Shown here one piece after another: positions 48,661-62,700 of a stretch of DNA of 64,000 bases; the first letter of the stretch is position 1; every line of letters begins with the position of its first letter. Source of the DNA: Synchiropus splendidus. Lineage: Eukaryota; Chordata; Actinopteri; Syngnathiformes; Callionymidae. The notes beneath the pieces were generated by a model. That model searched no databases. It had not been told where the DNA came from and saw only the letters and a list, made by a program, of their open reading frames with translations. The DNA is taken from NCBI RefSeq assembly GCF_027744825.2, contig NC_071339.1, positions 27,513,501 to 27,577,500 of the forward strand. The letters run 5' to 3'. The translations under genes and the position numbers were made by a program.

Positions 48661-50775
48661 GCCAAACATAAAAATGTTGATAACTTTGGAAAACCACTTC
48701 AGACAGCTTAGATTTGACGTGCAACTACCAGAAAGACCCTTTTTGCTGTAGTGGGATGTGAAAATTTAATGTTCGGAAACTTCCCTCCAAAGTGATGGCA
48801 CAACGCTGAAAACACGTTTCCAGCCTGAGATAAGGTGGGTTCCAGAACACTAAACATAAAAATGTTGATAACTTTGTAAAACACTTCAGACAGGTGAGAT
48901 TTGATGTGCAACTACTACAAAGACCCTTTCTGCTACAGTGGGAGGTTAAAATTTCATGTTCTGAAGCTTCCCTGCAACGTTATGGCACTATGCAGTAAAC
49001 GCGTTTTCAGCCTGAGATAAGCTGGGTTCCGGAACGCCAAACATAAAATTTTTGATAACTTTGGAAAAACACGTCAGACAGCTTATATTTGATGTGCAAC
49101 TTCTAGAAAGACAATTTCTGCTATAGTGGTAGGTGAAACTTTAATGTTCTGAAGCTTTCCTTCAAAGTTATGGCACAATGCAGAAAACGCGTTTTCAGCG
49201 TGAGATAAGCTGGGTTCCGGAACGCCAAACGTAAAAATGTTGATAACTTTGGAAAAACACTTCAGGCAGCTTAGATTTGATGTGCAACTACTAGAAAGAC
49301 CCTTTCTGCTACAGCGGGAGGTTAAAATTTCATGTTCTGAAGCTTCCCTACAAAGTTATGGCACAAGGCAGAAAACGCGTTTTCATCCTGAGATAAGGTG
49401 GGTTCCGGAACGCCAAACATAAAATTGTTGATAACTTTGGAAAAACACTTCAGACAGCTTAGATTTGATATGCAACTACTACAAAGACCCTGTCTGTTAT
49501 CGTGGGAGTTGAAAATTTCATGTTCTGAAGCTTCCCTGCAAAGTTAAGGAACAATGCAGAAAACGCGTTTTCAGCCTGACATAAGGTGGGTTCCGGAACT
49601 TCAAACATAAAAATGTTGATAACTTTGGAAAAATACTTCAGACAGCTTAGATTTGATGTGCAACTACTACAAAGACCCTTTCTGCTATAGTGGGAAGTGA
49701 AAATTTCATGTTCTGAAGCTTCCCTGCAAAGTTGTGGGACAATGCAGAAAACACGTTTTCAGCCTGAGATAAGGTGGGTTCCGGAACGCCAAACATAAAA
49801 ATGTTGATAACTTTTGGAAAAACACTTCAGGCAGCTTAGATTTGATGTGCAACGACTAGAAAGAACCTTTCTGCTACAGTGGGAGGTTAAAATTTCATGT
49901 TCTGAAGCTTCCCTGCAAAGTTATGGCACAATGCAGAAAACGCGTTTTCAAACTGAGATAAGGTGTGTTCCGCAACGCCAAACATAAAAATGTTGATAAC
50001 TTTCGGAAAAACACTTCAGACGGATTAGATTTGATGTGCAACTATTAGAAAGACCCTGTTTGTCATAGTGGGAGTTGAAAATTTCATGTTCTGATGCTTC
50101 CCTGCAAAGTTAAGGAACAATGCAGTAAACGGGTTTTCAGCCTGAGATAAGGTGGGCTCCGGAACGCCAAACTTAAAAATGTTGATAACTTTGGAAAAAC
50201 ACTTCAGACAGCTTAGATTTAATGTGCAACTACTAGAAAGACCCTTTCTGCTCCAGTGGGAGGTTACAATTTCATGTTCTGAAGCTTCCCTGCAAAGTTA
50301 TGGCACAATGCAGAAAACGCGTTTTCAGCCTGAGATAAGGTGGGTCCCGGAACGCCAAACATAAAAATGTAGATAACTTTGGAAAAACACTTCAGACAGC
50401 TGAGATTTGATGCGCAACGACTAGAAAGACCCTTTCTGCTATAGTGGGAGGTGAATATTTCATGTTCTGAAGCTTCCCTGCAAAGTTATGGCACAATGCA
50501 GAAAACGCGTTTTCAGCCCGAGATAAGGTGGGTTCCGGAACGCCAAACGTAAAAATGTTGATAACTTTGGAAAAACACTCAGACAGCTTAGATTTGATGT
50601 GCAACTACTAGAAAGACTCTTTCTGCTATAGTGGGAGGTTAAAATTTCATGTTCGGAAGCTTCCCTGAGAAGTTATGGGACAATGCAGAAAACACGTTTT
50701 CAGCCTGAGATAAAGTGGGTTCCGGAACGCCAAACATAAAAATGTTGACAACTTTGGAAAAACACTTCAGACAGC

Positions 50776-53400
50776 TTAGATTTGATGTGCAACGACTAGA
50801 AAGAACCTTTCAGCTATAGTGGGAGGTGAAAAATTCATGTTCTGAAGCTTCCCTGCACAGTTATGGCACAATGCAGAAAACGCGTTTTCAGCCCGAGATA
50901 TGGTCGTTTCCGGAACGCCAAACATAAAAATGTTGATAGCTTTCGAAAAACACTTCAGACAACTTAGATTTGATGTGCAACTACTAGAAAGACACTTTCT
51001 GCAATAGTGGGAGGTCAAAATTTCATGTTCTGAAGCTTCCCTGCAAAGTTATGGCACAATGCAGAAAACGCGTATTCAGCCTGAGATAAGGTGGGTTCCG
51101 AAACGCCAAACATAAAAATGTTGATAACTTTGGAAAAACACTTCAGACGGCTTAGATTTGATGTGCAACTACTAGAAAGACCCTTTCTGCTATAGTGGGA
51201 GGTGAACATTTCATGTTCTGAAGCTTCCCTGAGAAGTTATGGCACAATGCACAAAACGCGTTTTCAGCCTGAGATCAGGTCGATTCTGGAACGCCAAACA
51301 TAAAAATGTTGATAACTTTCGAAAAACACTTCAGACAGCTTAGATTTGATGTGCAACTACTAGAAAGACCCTTTCTGCTATAGTGGGAGGTGTAAATTTC
51401 ATGTTCTGAAGCTTCCCTGCAAAGTTATTGCACAATGCAGAAAACGCGTTTTCAGCCCGAGATAAGGTCGTTTCCGGAACGCCAAACATAAAAATGTTGA
51501 TAGCTTTCGAAAAACACTTCAGACAACTTAGATTTGATGTGCAACTACTAGAAAGACCCTGTCTGTTATAGTGGGATTTGAAAATTTCATGTTCTGAAGC
51601 TTCCCTGCAAAGTTAAGGAACAATGAGGAAAACGCGTTTTCAGCCTGAGATAAGGTTGATTCCAGAACGCCAAACAGAAAAATGTTGACAACTTTGGAAA
51701 AAAAACTTCATACAGCTTAGATTTGATGTGCAACTACGAGAAAGACCCTTTCTGCTATAGTGGGAGGTGAAAATTTCATTTTCTGAAGCTTCCCTGCAAA
51801 GTTATGGCACAATGCGTAAAACGCGTTTTCAGCCTGAGATAAGGTCGATTCTGGAACGCCATACATAAAAATGTTGATAACTTTGGAAAAACACTTCAGA
51901 CAGCTTAGATTTGATGTGCAACTACTAGAAAGACCCTTTCTGCTATAGTGGGAGGTGAAAATTTCATGTTCCAAAGGTTCCCTGCAAAGTTATGGCACAA
52001 TGCATAAAACGCGTTTTCAGCCTGAGATAAGGTCGATTCCGGAACGGTAAACATAAAAATGTTGATAACTTTCGAAAAACACTTCAGACTGCTTAGATTT
52101 GATGTGCAACTACTAGAACGACCCTTTCTGCTATAGTGGGAGGTGAACATTTCATGTTCTGAAGCTTCCCTGCAAAGTTATGGCACAATGCAGAAAACGC
52201 GTTTTCAGCTTGGGATAAGGTGGGTTTCGGAACGCCAAACATAAAAATGTTGATAGCTTTCGAAAAACACTTCTGACAACTTTGATTTGATGTGCAACTA
52301 CTAGAAAGACACTTTCTGCAATAGTGGGAGGTTAAAATTTCATGTTCTGAAGCTTCCCTGCAAAGTTATGGCACAATGCAGAAAACGCGTATTCAGCCTG
52401 AGGTAAGGAGGGTTCCGGAACGCCAAACATAAAAATGTTGATAACTTTGGAAAAACACTTCAGACGGCTTAGATTTGATGTGCAACTACTAGAAAGACCC
52501 TTTCTGCTATGGTGGGAGGTGAACATTTCATGTTCTGAAGCTTCCCTGAGAAGTTATGGCACAATGCACAAAACGCGTTTTCAGCCTGAGATAAGGTGGG
52601 TTCCGGAACGCCAAACGTAAAAATGTTGATAACTTTGGAAAAACACTTCAGACAGCTTAGATTTGATGTGCAACGACTAGAAAGAACCTTTCTGCTATAG
52701 TGGGAGGTGAAAATTTCATGTTCTGAAGCTTCCCTGCAAAGTTATGGCACAATGCAGAAAACGCGTTTTCAGCCCGAGATATGGTCGTTTCCGGAACGCC
52801 AAACATAAAAATGTTGATAGCTTTCGAAAAACACTTCAGACAACTTAGATTTGATGTGCAACTACTAGAAAGACACTTTCTGCAATAGTGGGAGGTCAAA
52901 ATTTCATGTTCTGAAGCTTCCCTGCAAAGTTATGGCACAATGCAGACGACGCGTTTTCAGCCTGAGATCAGGTCGATTCTGGAACGCCAAACATAAAAAT
53001 GTTGATAACTTTCGAAAAACACTTCAGACAGCTTAGATTTGATGTGCAACTACTAGAAAGACCCTTTCTGCTATAGTGGGAGGTGTTAATTTCATGTTCT
53101 GAAGCTTCCCTGCAAAGTTATTGCACAATGCAGAAAACGCGTTTTCAGCCCGAGATAAGGTCGTTTCCGGAACGCCAAACATAAAAATGTTGATAGCTTT
53201 CGAAAAACACTTCAGACAACTTAGATTTGATGTGCAACTACTAGAAAGACCCTGTCTGTTATAGTGGGATTTGAAAATGTCATGTTCTGAAGCTTCCCTG
53301 CAAAGTTAAGGAACAATGAGGAAAACGCGTTTTCAGCCTGAGATAAGGTTGATTCCAGAACGCCAAACAGAAAAATGTTGATAACTTTGGAAAAAAAAAT
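50776..53400. repeat. Partly duplicated blocks of 8-10 monomers
   Basis: 50776-51018 recurs at 52657-52899 (offset 1,881 bp, 10 monomers plus one base; GCCCGAGATATGGTCG is the marker). 51270-51740 recurs at about 52966-53430, and 51905-52150 recurs at 53410-53655 (offset 1,505 bp, 8 monomers plus one base; TTCCAAAGGTTCCC is the marker). The differing offsets mean two monomers were lost or gained between the markers. Confidence 0.8.
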
Positions 53401-53995
53401 TCATACAGCTTAGATTTGATGTGCAACTACGAGAAAGACCCTTTCTGCTATAGTGGGAGGTGAAAATTTCATGTTCCAAAGGTTCCCTGCAAAGTTATGG
53501 CACAATGCAGAAAACGCGTTTTCAGCCTGAGATAAGGTCGATTCCGGAACGGTGAACATAAAAATGTTGATAACTTTCGAAAAACACTTCAGACTGCTTA
53601 GATTTGATGTGCAACTACTAGAACGACCCTTTCTGCTATAGTGGGAGGTGAACATTTCATGTTCTGAAGCTTCCCTGCAAAGTTATGGCACAATGCAGAA
53701 AACGCGTTTTCAGCTTGGGATAAGGTGGGTTCCGGAACGCCAATCATAAAAATGTTGATAACTTTAGAAAAACTCTTCAGACAGCTTAGATTTGATCTGC
53801 AACTACTAGAAAGACCCTTTGTGCTATAGTGGGAGGTTGAAATTTAATGTTCAGAAGCTTCCCTGCAAAGTTATGGCACAATGCAGAAAACGCATTTTGA
53901 GACTGAGAAAAGGTCGATTCCGGAACGCCATACATAAAAGTGTTGATAACTTTGGAAAAACAGTTCAGACAGCTTAGATTTGATGTGCAACTACT
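52960..53995. repeat. 1-kb satellite block duplicated 7,312 bp away (copy 1)
   Basis: Matches about 60272-61307 with few differences. Shared rare variants in order are GATCAGGTCGATTCTGG, GGTGTTAATTTC, TTATTGCACAATGC, GGAACAATGAGG, the run of nine A in GGAAAAAAAAATTCATACAG, TTCCAAAGGTTCCC, GGAACGGTGAACAT, CGCCAATCAT and GGTTGAAATTTAATGTTCAG. Matching ends where copy 1 reads GACCATTTCTGC and copy 2 reads GACCCTTTCTGCTG. Confidence 0.85.
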
Positions 53996-55139
53996 AGAAA
54001 GACCATTTCTGCTATAGTGGGAGGTTAAAATTTCATGTTCAGAAGCTTCCCTGCAAAGTTATGGCACAATGCAGAAAACGCATTTTGAGACTGAGATAAA
54101 GTCGATTCCGGAACGCCATACATAAAAGTGTTGATAACTTTGGAAAAACACTTCAGACAGCTTAGATTTGATGTGCAACTACTAGAAAAACCCTCTCTGC
54201 TACAGTGGGAGGTTAAAATTTCATGTTCTGAAGCTTCCCTGCAAAGTTATGGCACTATGCAGAAAACGCGTTTTCAGCCTGAGATAAGGTGGGTTCCGGA
54301 ACGCCAAACATAAAAATGTTGATAACTTTGGAAAAACACTTCAGACAGCTTATATTTGATGTGCAACTACTAGAAAGACAATTTCTGCTATAGTGGTAGG
54401 TGAAACTTTCATGTTCTGAAGCTTCCCTGCAAAGTTATGGCACAATGCAGAAAACGCATTTTCAGCCTGAGATAAGGTGGGTTCCAGAACGCCAAACATA
54501 AAAATGTTGATAACTTTAGAAAAACTCTTCAGACAGCTTAGATTTGATGTGCAACTACCAGAAAGACCCTTTGTGCTATAGTGGGAGGTTGAAATTTAAT
54601 GTTCAGAAGCTTCCCTGCAAAGTTATGGCACAATGCAGAAAACGCATTTTGAGACTGAGAAAAGGTCGATTCCGGAACGCCATACATAAAAGTGTTGATA
54701 ACTTTGGAAAAACACTTCAGACAGCTTAGATTTGATGTGCAACTACTAGAAAGACCATTTCTGCTATAGTGGGAGGTTAAAATTTCTTGTTCAGAAGCTT
54801 CCCTGCAAAGTTATGGCACAATGCAGAAAACGCATTTTGAGACTGAGATAAGGTCGATTCCGGAACGCCATACATAAAAGTGTTGATAACTTTGGAAAAA
54901 CACTTCAGACAGCTTAGATTTGATGTGCAACTACTAGAAAGACCATTTCTGCTATAGTGGGAGATTAAAATTTCATGTTCTGAAGCTTTCCTTCAAAGTT
55001 ATGGCACAATGCAGAAAACGCGTTTTCAGCCTGAGATAAGGTCGATTCCAGAACGCCAAACATAAAAATGTTGATAACTTTCGAAAAACACTTCAGACAG
55101 CTTAGATTTGATGTGCAACTACTACAAAGACCCAGTCTG

Positions 55140-55990
55140 TTATAGTGGGAGTTGAAAATTTCGTGTTCTGAAGCTTCCCTGCAAAGTTAAGGAACAATGC
55201 AGAAAACACGTTTTCAGCCTGACATAAGGTGGGTTCCGGAACGCCAAACACAAAAATGTTTATATCTTTGGAAAAACACTTCTGACAGCTTAGATTTGAT
55301 GTGCAACTACTAGAAAGACCGTTTCTGATACAGTGGCAGGTTAAAATTTCATGTTCTGAAGCTTCCCTGCAAAGTTATGGCACAATGCAGAAAATGCGTT
55401 TTCAGCCTGAGATAAGGAGGGTTCCGGAACGCCAAACATAAAAATGTTGATAACTTTGGAAAAACACTTCAGACAGGTGAGATTTGATGTGCAACTACTA
55501 GAAAGACCCTTTCTGTGACAGTGGGAGGTTAAAATTTCATGTTCTGAAGCTTCCCTGCAAAGTTATGGCACTATGCAGAAAACGCGTTTTCAGCCTGAGA
55601 TAAGGTTGATTCCGGAACGCCAAACATAAAATTCTTGATAACTTTGGAAAAAACATTTCAGACAGCTTAGATATGATGTGCAACTACTAGAAAAAGCCTT
55701 TCTGCTATAGTGGGAGGTGAAACTTTAATGTTCTGAAGCTTTCCTTCAAAGTTATGGCACAATGCAGAAAACGCGTTTTCAGCCTGAGATAAGGTGGGTT
55801 CCGGAACGCCAAACATAAAAATGTTCATACCTTTGGAAAAACACTTCAGGCAGCTTAGATTTGATGTGCAACTACTAGAAAGACCCTTTCTGCTACAGTG
55901 GGAGGTTAAAATTTCATGTTCTGAAGCTTCCCTGCAAAGTTATGGCACAATGCAGAAAACGCGTTTTCAACCTGACATAAGGTGGGTTCC
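55140..55990. repeat. Satellite block present three times (copy 1)
   Basis: About 55140-55885 recurs at about 57399-58144 (offset 2,259 bp, 12 monomers plus 3), and 55201-55990 recurs at 62701-63490 (offset exactly 7,500 bp). Markers are CCAAACACAAAAATGTTTAT, GTGGCAGGTTAAAAT, CAGACAGGTGAG, TTTCTGTGACAGTGGG, GGCACTATGC, CATAAAATTCTTG, GATATGATGTGC with GAAAAAGCC, and GTTCATACCTTTGG. Differences among the three are few, so the amplification is recent. Confidence 0.88.
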
Positions 55991-56139
55991 GGAACGCCAA
56001 ACATAAAATTGTTGATAACTTTGGAAAAAACATTTCAGACAGCTTAGATTTGATGTGTAACTACTAGAAAGACCCTTTCTGCTATAGTGGGAGGTGAAAA
56101 TTTCATGTTCTGAAGCTTCCCTGCAAAGTTATGGGACAA

Positions 56140-56501
56140 TGCAGAAAATGCATTTTCATCCTGAGATTAGGTCGATTCCGGAACGCCAAACATAAAACTG
56201 TTGATAACTTTGGAAAAACACTTCAGACAGCTTGGATTTGATGTGCAACTACTAGAAAGACCCTTTCTGCTATAGTGGGAGGTGAAAATTTCATGTTCTG
56301 AAGCTTCCTTGCAAAGTTATGGCACAATGCAGAAAATGCGTTTTCAGCCTGAGATAAGGTTGATTCCGGAACGCCAAACATAAAAATGTTGATAACTTTG
56401 GAAAAACACTTCAGACAGCTTAGATTTGATGTGTAACTACTAGAAAGACAATTTCTGCTATAGTGGTAGGTGAAACTTTCATGTTCTGAAGCTTTCCTTC
56501 A
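56140..56501. repeat. Satellite block repeated at the window end (copy 1)
   Basis: GAAAATGCATTTTCATCC, GAGATTAGGTCG, CATAAAACTGTTG, CTTCCTTGCAAAG and GTGTAACTACTAGAAAGACAATTTC recur in the same order at 63639-64000, an offset of 7,499 bp. The match continues to the last base of the window, so the second copy is cut by the window edge. Confidence 0.85.
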
Positions 56502-57398
56502 AAGTTATGGCACAATGCAGAAAACGCGTTTTCAGCCTGAGATAAGGTCGATTCCAGAAGGCCAAACATAAAAATGTTGATAACTTTCGAAAAACACTTC
56601 AGACAGCTTAGATTTGATGTGCAACTACTACAAAGTCCCAGTCTGTTATAGTGGGAGTTGAAAATTTCGTGTTCTGAAGCTTCCCTGCAAAGTTAAGGAA
56701 CAATGCAGAAAACGCGTTTTCAGCCTGACATAAGGTGGGTTCCGGAACGCCAAACATAAAATTGTTGATAACTTTGGAAAAAACATTTCAGACAGCTTAG
56801 ATTTGATGTGTAACTACTAGAAAGACCCTTTCTGCTATAGTGGGAGGTGAAAATTTCATGTTCTGAAGCTTCCCTGCAAAGTTATGGCACAATGCAGAAA
56901 ACGCGTTTTCAGCCTGAGATAAGGTCGTTTCCGAAACGCCAACCTAAAAAATGTTGATAGCTTTCGAAAAACACTTCAGACAACTTAGATTTGATGTGCA
57001 ACTACTAGAAAGACCCTGTCTGTTATAGTGGGAGTTGAAAATTTCATGTTCTGAAGCTTCCCTGCAAAGTTAAGGAACAATGCAGAAAACGCGTTTTCAG
57101 CCTGACATAAGGTGGGTTCCGGAACGCCAAAGACAAAAATGTTTATAACTTTGGAAAAACACTTCTGACAGCTTAGATTTGATGTGCAACTACTAGAAAG
57201 ACCGTTTCTGCTGTAGTGGGAGGTGAAACTTTCATGTTCTGAAGCTTTCCTTAAATGTTATGGCACAACGCAGAAAACGCGTTTTCAGCCGGAGATAAGG
57301 TCGTTTCCGAAACGCCAACCTATAAAATGTTGATAGCTTTCGAAAAACACTTCAGACAACTTAGATTTGATGTGCAACTACTAGAAAGACCCTGTCTG

Positions 57399-58144
57399 TT
57401 ATAGTGGGAGTTGAAAATTTCGTGTTCTGAAGCTTCCCTGCAAAGTTAAGGAACAATGCAGAAAACGCGTTTTCAGCCTGACATAAGGTGGGTTCCGGAA
57501 CGCCAAACACAAAAATGTTTATATCTTTGGAAAAACACTTCTGACAGCTTAGATTTGATGTGCAACTACTAGAAAGACCGTTTCTGCTACAGTGGCAGGT
57601 TAAAATTTCATGTTCTGAAGCTTCCCTGCAAAGTTATGGCACAATGCAGAAAATGCGTTTTCAGCCTGAGATAAGGAGGGTTCCGGAACGCCAAACATAA
57701 AAATGTTGATAACTTTGGAAAAACACTTCAGACAGGTGAGATTTGATGTGCAACTACTAGAAAGACCCTTTCTGTGACAGTGGGAGGTTAAAATTTCATG
57801 TTCTGAAGCTTCCCTGCAAAGTTATGGCACTATGCAGAAAACGCGTTTTCAGCCTAAGATAAGGTGGGTTCCGGAACGCCAAACATAAAATTCTTGATAA
57901 CTTTGGAAAAAACATTTCAGACAGCTTAGATATGATGTGCAACTACTAGAAAAAGCCTTTCTGCTATAGTGGGAGGTGAAACTTTAATGTTCTGAAGCTT
58001 TCCTTCAAAGTTATGGCACAATGCAGAAAACGCGTTTTCAGCCTGAGATAAGGTGGGTTCCGGAACGCCAAACATAAAAATGTTCATACCTTTGGAAAAA
58101 CACTTCAGGCAGCTTAGATTTGATGTGCAACTACTAGAAAGACC
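57399..58144. repeat. Satellite block present three times (copy 2)
   Basis: Counterpart of 55140-55885 at an offset of 2,259 bp. It ends where copy 1 has CTGCTACAGTGGG and this copy has CTGCTATAGTGGG. The offset is 3 bp over 12 exact monomers, reflecting small indels such as an extra A in GGAAAAAACATTTC. Confidence 0.85.
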
Positions 58145-59504
58145 CTTTCTGCTATAGTGGGAGGTGAAAATTTCATGTTCTGAAGCTTCCCTGCAAAGTT
58201 ATGGCACAATGCAGAAAACGCGTTTTCAGCCTGAGATAAAGTGGATTCTGGAACGCCAAACATAAAAATGTTGATAACTTTGGAAAACCACTTCAGACAG
58301 CTTAGATTTGATGTGCAACAACTAGAAAGACCCTTTCTGCTTAAGGGGGAGGTTAAAATTTCATGTTCTGAAGCTTCGCTGCAAAGTTATGGCACAATGC
58401 AGAAAACGCGTTTTCAGCCCGAGATAAGGTCGTTTCCGAAACGCCAACCTATAAAATGTTGATAGCTTTCGAAAAACACTTCAGACAACTTAGATTTGAT
58501 GTGCAACTACTAGAAAGACCCAGTCTGTTATAGTGGGAGTTGAAAATTTCGTGTTCTGAAGCTTCCCTGCAAAGTTAAGGAACAATGCAGAAAACGCGTT
58601 TTCAGCCTGACATAAGGTGGGTTCCGGAACGCCAAACACAAAAATGTTTATAACTTTGGAAAAACAATTCTGACAGCTTAGATTTGATGTGCAACTCCTA
58701 GAAAGACCGTTTCTGCTACAGTGGGAGGTTAAAATTTCATGTTCTGAAGCTTCCCTGCAAAGTTATGGCACAATGCAGAAAATGCGTTTTCAGCCTGAGA
58801 TAAGGAGGGTTCCAGAACGCCAAACATAAAAATGTTGACAACTTTGGAAAAACACTTCAGACAGGTGAGATTTTATGTGCAACTACTAGAAAGACCCTTT
58901 CTGTTACAGTGGGAGGTTAAAATTTCATTTTCTGAAGCTTCCCTGCAAAGTTATGGCACAATGCAGAAAACGCGTTTTCAGCCTGAGATAAGGTGGGTTC
59001 CGGAACGCCAAACATAAAAATGTTGATAACTTTGGAAAAACACTTCAGACAGCTTACATTTGATGTGCAACTACTAGAAAGACAATTTCTGCTAAAGTTG
59101 TAGGTGAAACTTTCATGTTCTGAAGCTTTCCTTCAAAGTTATGGCACAATGCAGAAAACGCGTTTTCAGCCTGAGATAAGGTGGGTTCCGGAACGCCAAA
59201 CTCAAAAATGTTTATAACTTTGGAAAAACACTTCAGACAGCTTAGATTTGATGTGCAACTACTAGAAAGACCGTTTCTGCTATAGTGGGAGGTCAAAATT
59301 TCATGTTCTGAAGCTTCCCTGCAAAATTATGGGACAATGCAGAAAATGCATTTTCATCCTGAGATTACGTCGATTCCGGAACGCCAAACATAAAACTGTT
59401 GATAACTTTGGAAAAACACTTCAGACAGCTTAGATATGATGTGCAACTACTAGAAAGACCCTTTCTGCTACAGTGGGAGGTTAAAATTTCATGTTCTGAA
59501 GCTT

Positions 59505-59520
59505 CCCTGCATTTTCAGCC
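59505..59520. repeat. Monomer with 27-bp deletion
   Basis: CTTCCCTGCATTTTCAGCCC lacks AAAGTTATGG through the A-rich half of the palindrome. Landmarks at 59401 (GATAA) and 59562 (GATAG) are 161 bp apart, i.e. 188 minus 27. TGC occurs at both breakpoints (CCCTGC and AATGC in the intact variant), pointing to microhomology. Confidence 0.85.
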
Positions 59521-60271
59521 CGAGATAAGGTCGTTTCTGGAACGCCAACCTAAAAAATGTTGATAGCTTTCGAAAAACACTTCAGACAACTTAGATTTGA
59601 TGTGCAACTACTAGAAAGACTCTTTCTGCTACAGTGGGAGTTTAAAATTTCATGTTCTGAAGCTTCCCTGCAAAGTTATGGCACAATGCAGAAAACGCGT
59701 TTCCAGCCTGAGATAAGGTGGGTTCCGGAATGCCAAACATAAAAATGTTGATAACTTTGGAAAAAACATTTCAGACAGCTTAGATTTGAAGTGCAACTAC
59801 TAGAAAAACCCTTTCTGCTATAGTGGGAGGTGAAAATTTAATGTTCTGAAGCTTCCCTGCAAAGTTAAGGATCAATGCAGAAAACGCGTTTTCAGCCTGA
59901 GGTAAGGTGGGTTCCGGAAGGCCAAACATAAAAATGTTGATGACATTGGAAAAACACTTCAGACAGCTAAGATTTGATGAGCAACTACTAGAAAGACCCT
60001 TTCTGGTATAGAGGGAGGTGAAAATTTCATGTTCGGAAACTTGCCTGAGAAGTTATGGCACAATGCAGAAAACGCGTTTTCAGCCTGAGATAAGGTGGGT
60101 TCCAGAACGCCAAACATAAAAATGTTGCTAACTTTGGAAAAAACATTTCAAACAGCTTAGATTTGATCTGCAATTACTAGAAAGACCCTTTCTGCTATAG
60201 TGGGAGGTGTAAATTTCATGTTCTGAAGCTTCCCTGCAAAGTTATTGCACAATGCAGAAAACGCGTTTTCA

Positions 60272-61307
60272 GCCTGAGATCAGGTCGATTCTGGAACGCC
60301 AAACATAAAAATGTTGATAACTTTCGAAAAACACTTCAGACAGCTTAGATTTGATGTGCAACTACTAGAAAGACCCTTTCTGCTATAGTGGGAGGTGTTA
60401 ATTTCATGTTCTGAAGCTTCCCTGCAAAGTTATTGCACAATGCAGAAAACGCGTTTTCAGCCCGAGATAAGGTCGTTTCCGGAACGCCAAACATAAAAAT
60501 GTTGATAGCTTTCGAAAAACACTTCAGACAACTTAGATTTGATGTGCAACTACTAGAAAGACCCTGTCTGTTATAGTGGGATTTGAAAATGTCATGTTCT
60601 GAAGCTTCCCTGCAAAGTTAAGGAACAATGAGGAAAACGCGTTTTCAGCCTGAGATAAGGTTGATTCCAGAACGCCAAACAGAAAAATGTTGATAACTTT
60701 GGAAAAAAAAATTCATACAGCTTAGATTTGATGTGCAACTACGAGAAAGACCCTTTCTGCTATAGTGGGAGGTGAAAATTTCATGTTCCAAAGGTTCCCT
60801 GCAAAGTTATGGCACAATGCAGAAAATGCGTTTTCAGCCTGAGATAAGGTCGATTCCGGAACGGTGAACATAAAAATGTTGATAACTTTCGAAAAACACT
60901 TCAGACTGCTTAGATTTGATGTGCAACTACTAGAACGACCCTTTCTGCTATAGTGGGAGGTGAACATTTCATGTTCTGAAGCTTCCCTGCAAAGTTATGG
61001 CACAATGCAGAAAACGCGTTTTCAGCTTGGGATAAGGTGGGTTCCGGAACGCCAATCATAAAAATGTTGATAACTTTAGAAAAACTCTTCAGACAGCTTA
61101 GATTTGATGTGCAACTACTAGAAAGACCCTTTGTGCTATAGTGGGAGGTTGAAATTTAATGTTCAGAAGCTTCCCTGCAAAGTTATGGCACAATGCAGAA
61201 AACGCATTTTGAGACTGAGATAAGGTCGATTCCGGAACGCCATACATAAAAGTGTTGATAACTTTGGAAAAACACTTCAGACAGCTTAGATTTGATGTGC
61301 AACTACT
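60272..61307. repeat. 1-kb satellite block duplicated 7,312 bp away (copy 2)
   Basis: Counterpart of 52960-53995. One visible difference is GACTGAGATAAGG here against GACTGAGAAAAGG in copy 1. Confidence 0.85.
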
Positions 61308-62700
61308 AGAAAGACCCTTTCTGCTGTAGTGGGAGGTGAAACTTTCATGTTCTGAAGCTTTTCTTAAATGTTATGGCACAATGCAGAAAACGCGTTTTCA
61401 GCCTGAGATAAGGTGGGTTCCGGAACGCCAAACACAAAAATGTTTGTAACTTTGGAAAAACACTTCAGACAGCTTAGATTTGATGTGCAACTACGAGAAA
61501 AACCCTTTCTGCTATAGAGGGAGGATAAAATTTCATGTTCTGAAGCTTCCCTGCAAAGTTAAGGCACAATGCAGAAAACGCGTTTTCAGCCCGAGATAAG
61601 GTCGTTTCCGAAACGCCAACCTAAAAAATGTTGTTAGCTTTCGAAAAACACTTCAGACAACTTAGATTTGATGTGCAACTACTAGAAAGACCCTGTCTGT
61701 TATAGTGGGAGTTGAAAATTTCATGTTCTGAAGCTTCCCTGCAAAGTTAAGGAACAATGCAGAAAACGCGTTTTCAGCCTGACATAAGGTGGGTTCCGGA
61801 ACGCCAAACATAAAAATGTTGATAGCTTTGGAAAAACACTTCAGACAGCTTAGATTTGATGTGCAACTACTAGAAAAACCCTTTCTGCTACAGTGGGAGG
61901 TTAAAATTTCATGTTCTGAAGCTTCCCTGCAAAGTTATGGCACAATGCAGAAAACGCATTTTGAGACAGAGAAAAGGTCGATTCCGGAACGCCATACATA
62001 AAAGTGTTGATAACTTTGGAAAAACACTTCAGACAGCTTAGATTTGATGTGCAACTACTAGAAAGACCATTTCTGCTATAGTGGGAGGTTAAAATTTCAT
62101 GTTCAGAAGCTTCCCTGCAAAGTTATGGCACAATGCAGAAAACGCATTTTGAGACTGAGATAAGGTCGATTCCGGAACGCCATACATAAAAGTGTTGATA
62201 ACTTTGGAAAAACACTTCAGACAGCTTAGATTTGATGTGCAACTACTAGAAAGACCATTTCTGCTATAGTGGGAGGTTAAAATTTCATGTTCTGAAGCTT
62301 CCATGCAAAGTTATGGCACAGTGCAGAAAACGCGTTTTCAGCCTGAGATAAGGTGGGTTCCGGAACGCCAAACATAAAAATGTTCATAACTTTAGAAAAA
62401 CTCTTCAGACAGCTTAGATTTGATGTGCAACTACTAGAAAGACCCTTTCTGCTACAGTGGGAGGTTAACGTTTCATGTTCTGAAGCTTCCCTGCAAAGTT
62501 ATGGCACTATGCAGAAAACGCGTTTTCAGCCAGAGATAAGGTGGGTTCCGGAACGCCAAACATAAAATTCTTGACAACTTTGGAATAACACTTCAGACAG
62601 CTTAGATTTGATGTGTAACTACTAGAAAGACCCTTTCTGCTGTAGTGGGAGGTGAAACTTTCATGTTCTGAAGCTTTCCTTAAATGTTATGGCACAATGC

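Larger units (their letters stand above)
48491..48678. repeat. Reference monomer (188 bp) with near-consensus sequence
   Basis: Taken from one GATAA landmark (48491) to the next (48679). It contains GAAGCTTC (48588-48595, with a HindIII site), TGGCACAATG (48608-48617), the 14-bp palindrome GAAAACGCGTTTTC (48620-48633, with an MluI site) and the 10-bp palindrome GTTCCGGAAC (48651-48660). A/T tracts lie at both ends and in the middle (GGAAAAC, TTAAAATTT, CATAAAAATG). A length of 188 bp is close to one nucleosome plus linker, a common satellite size. Confidence 0.95.
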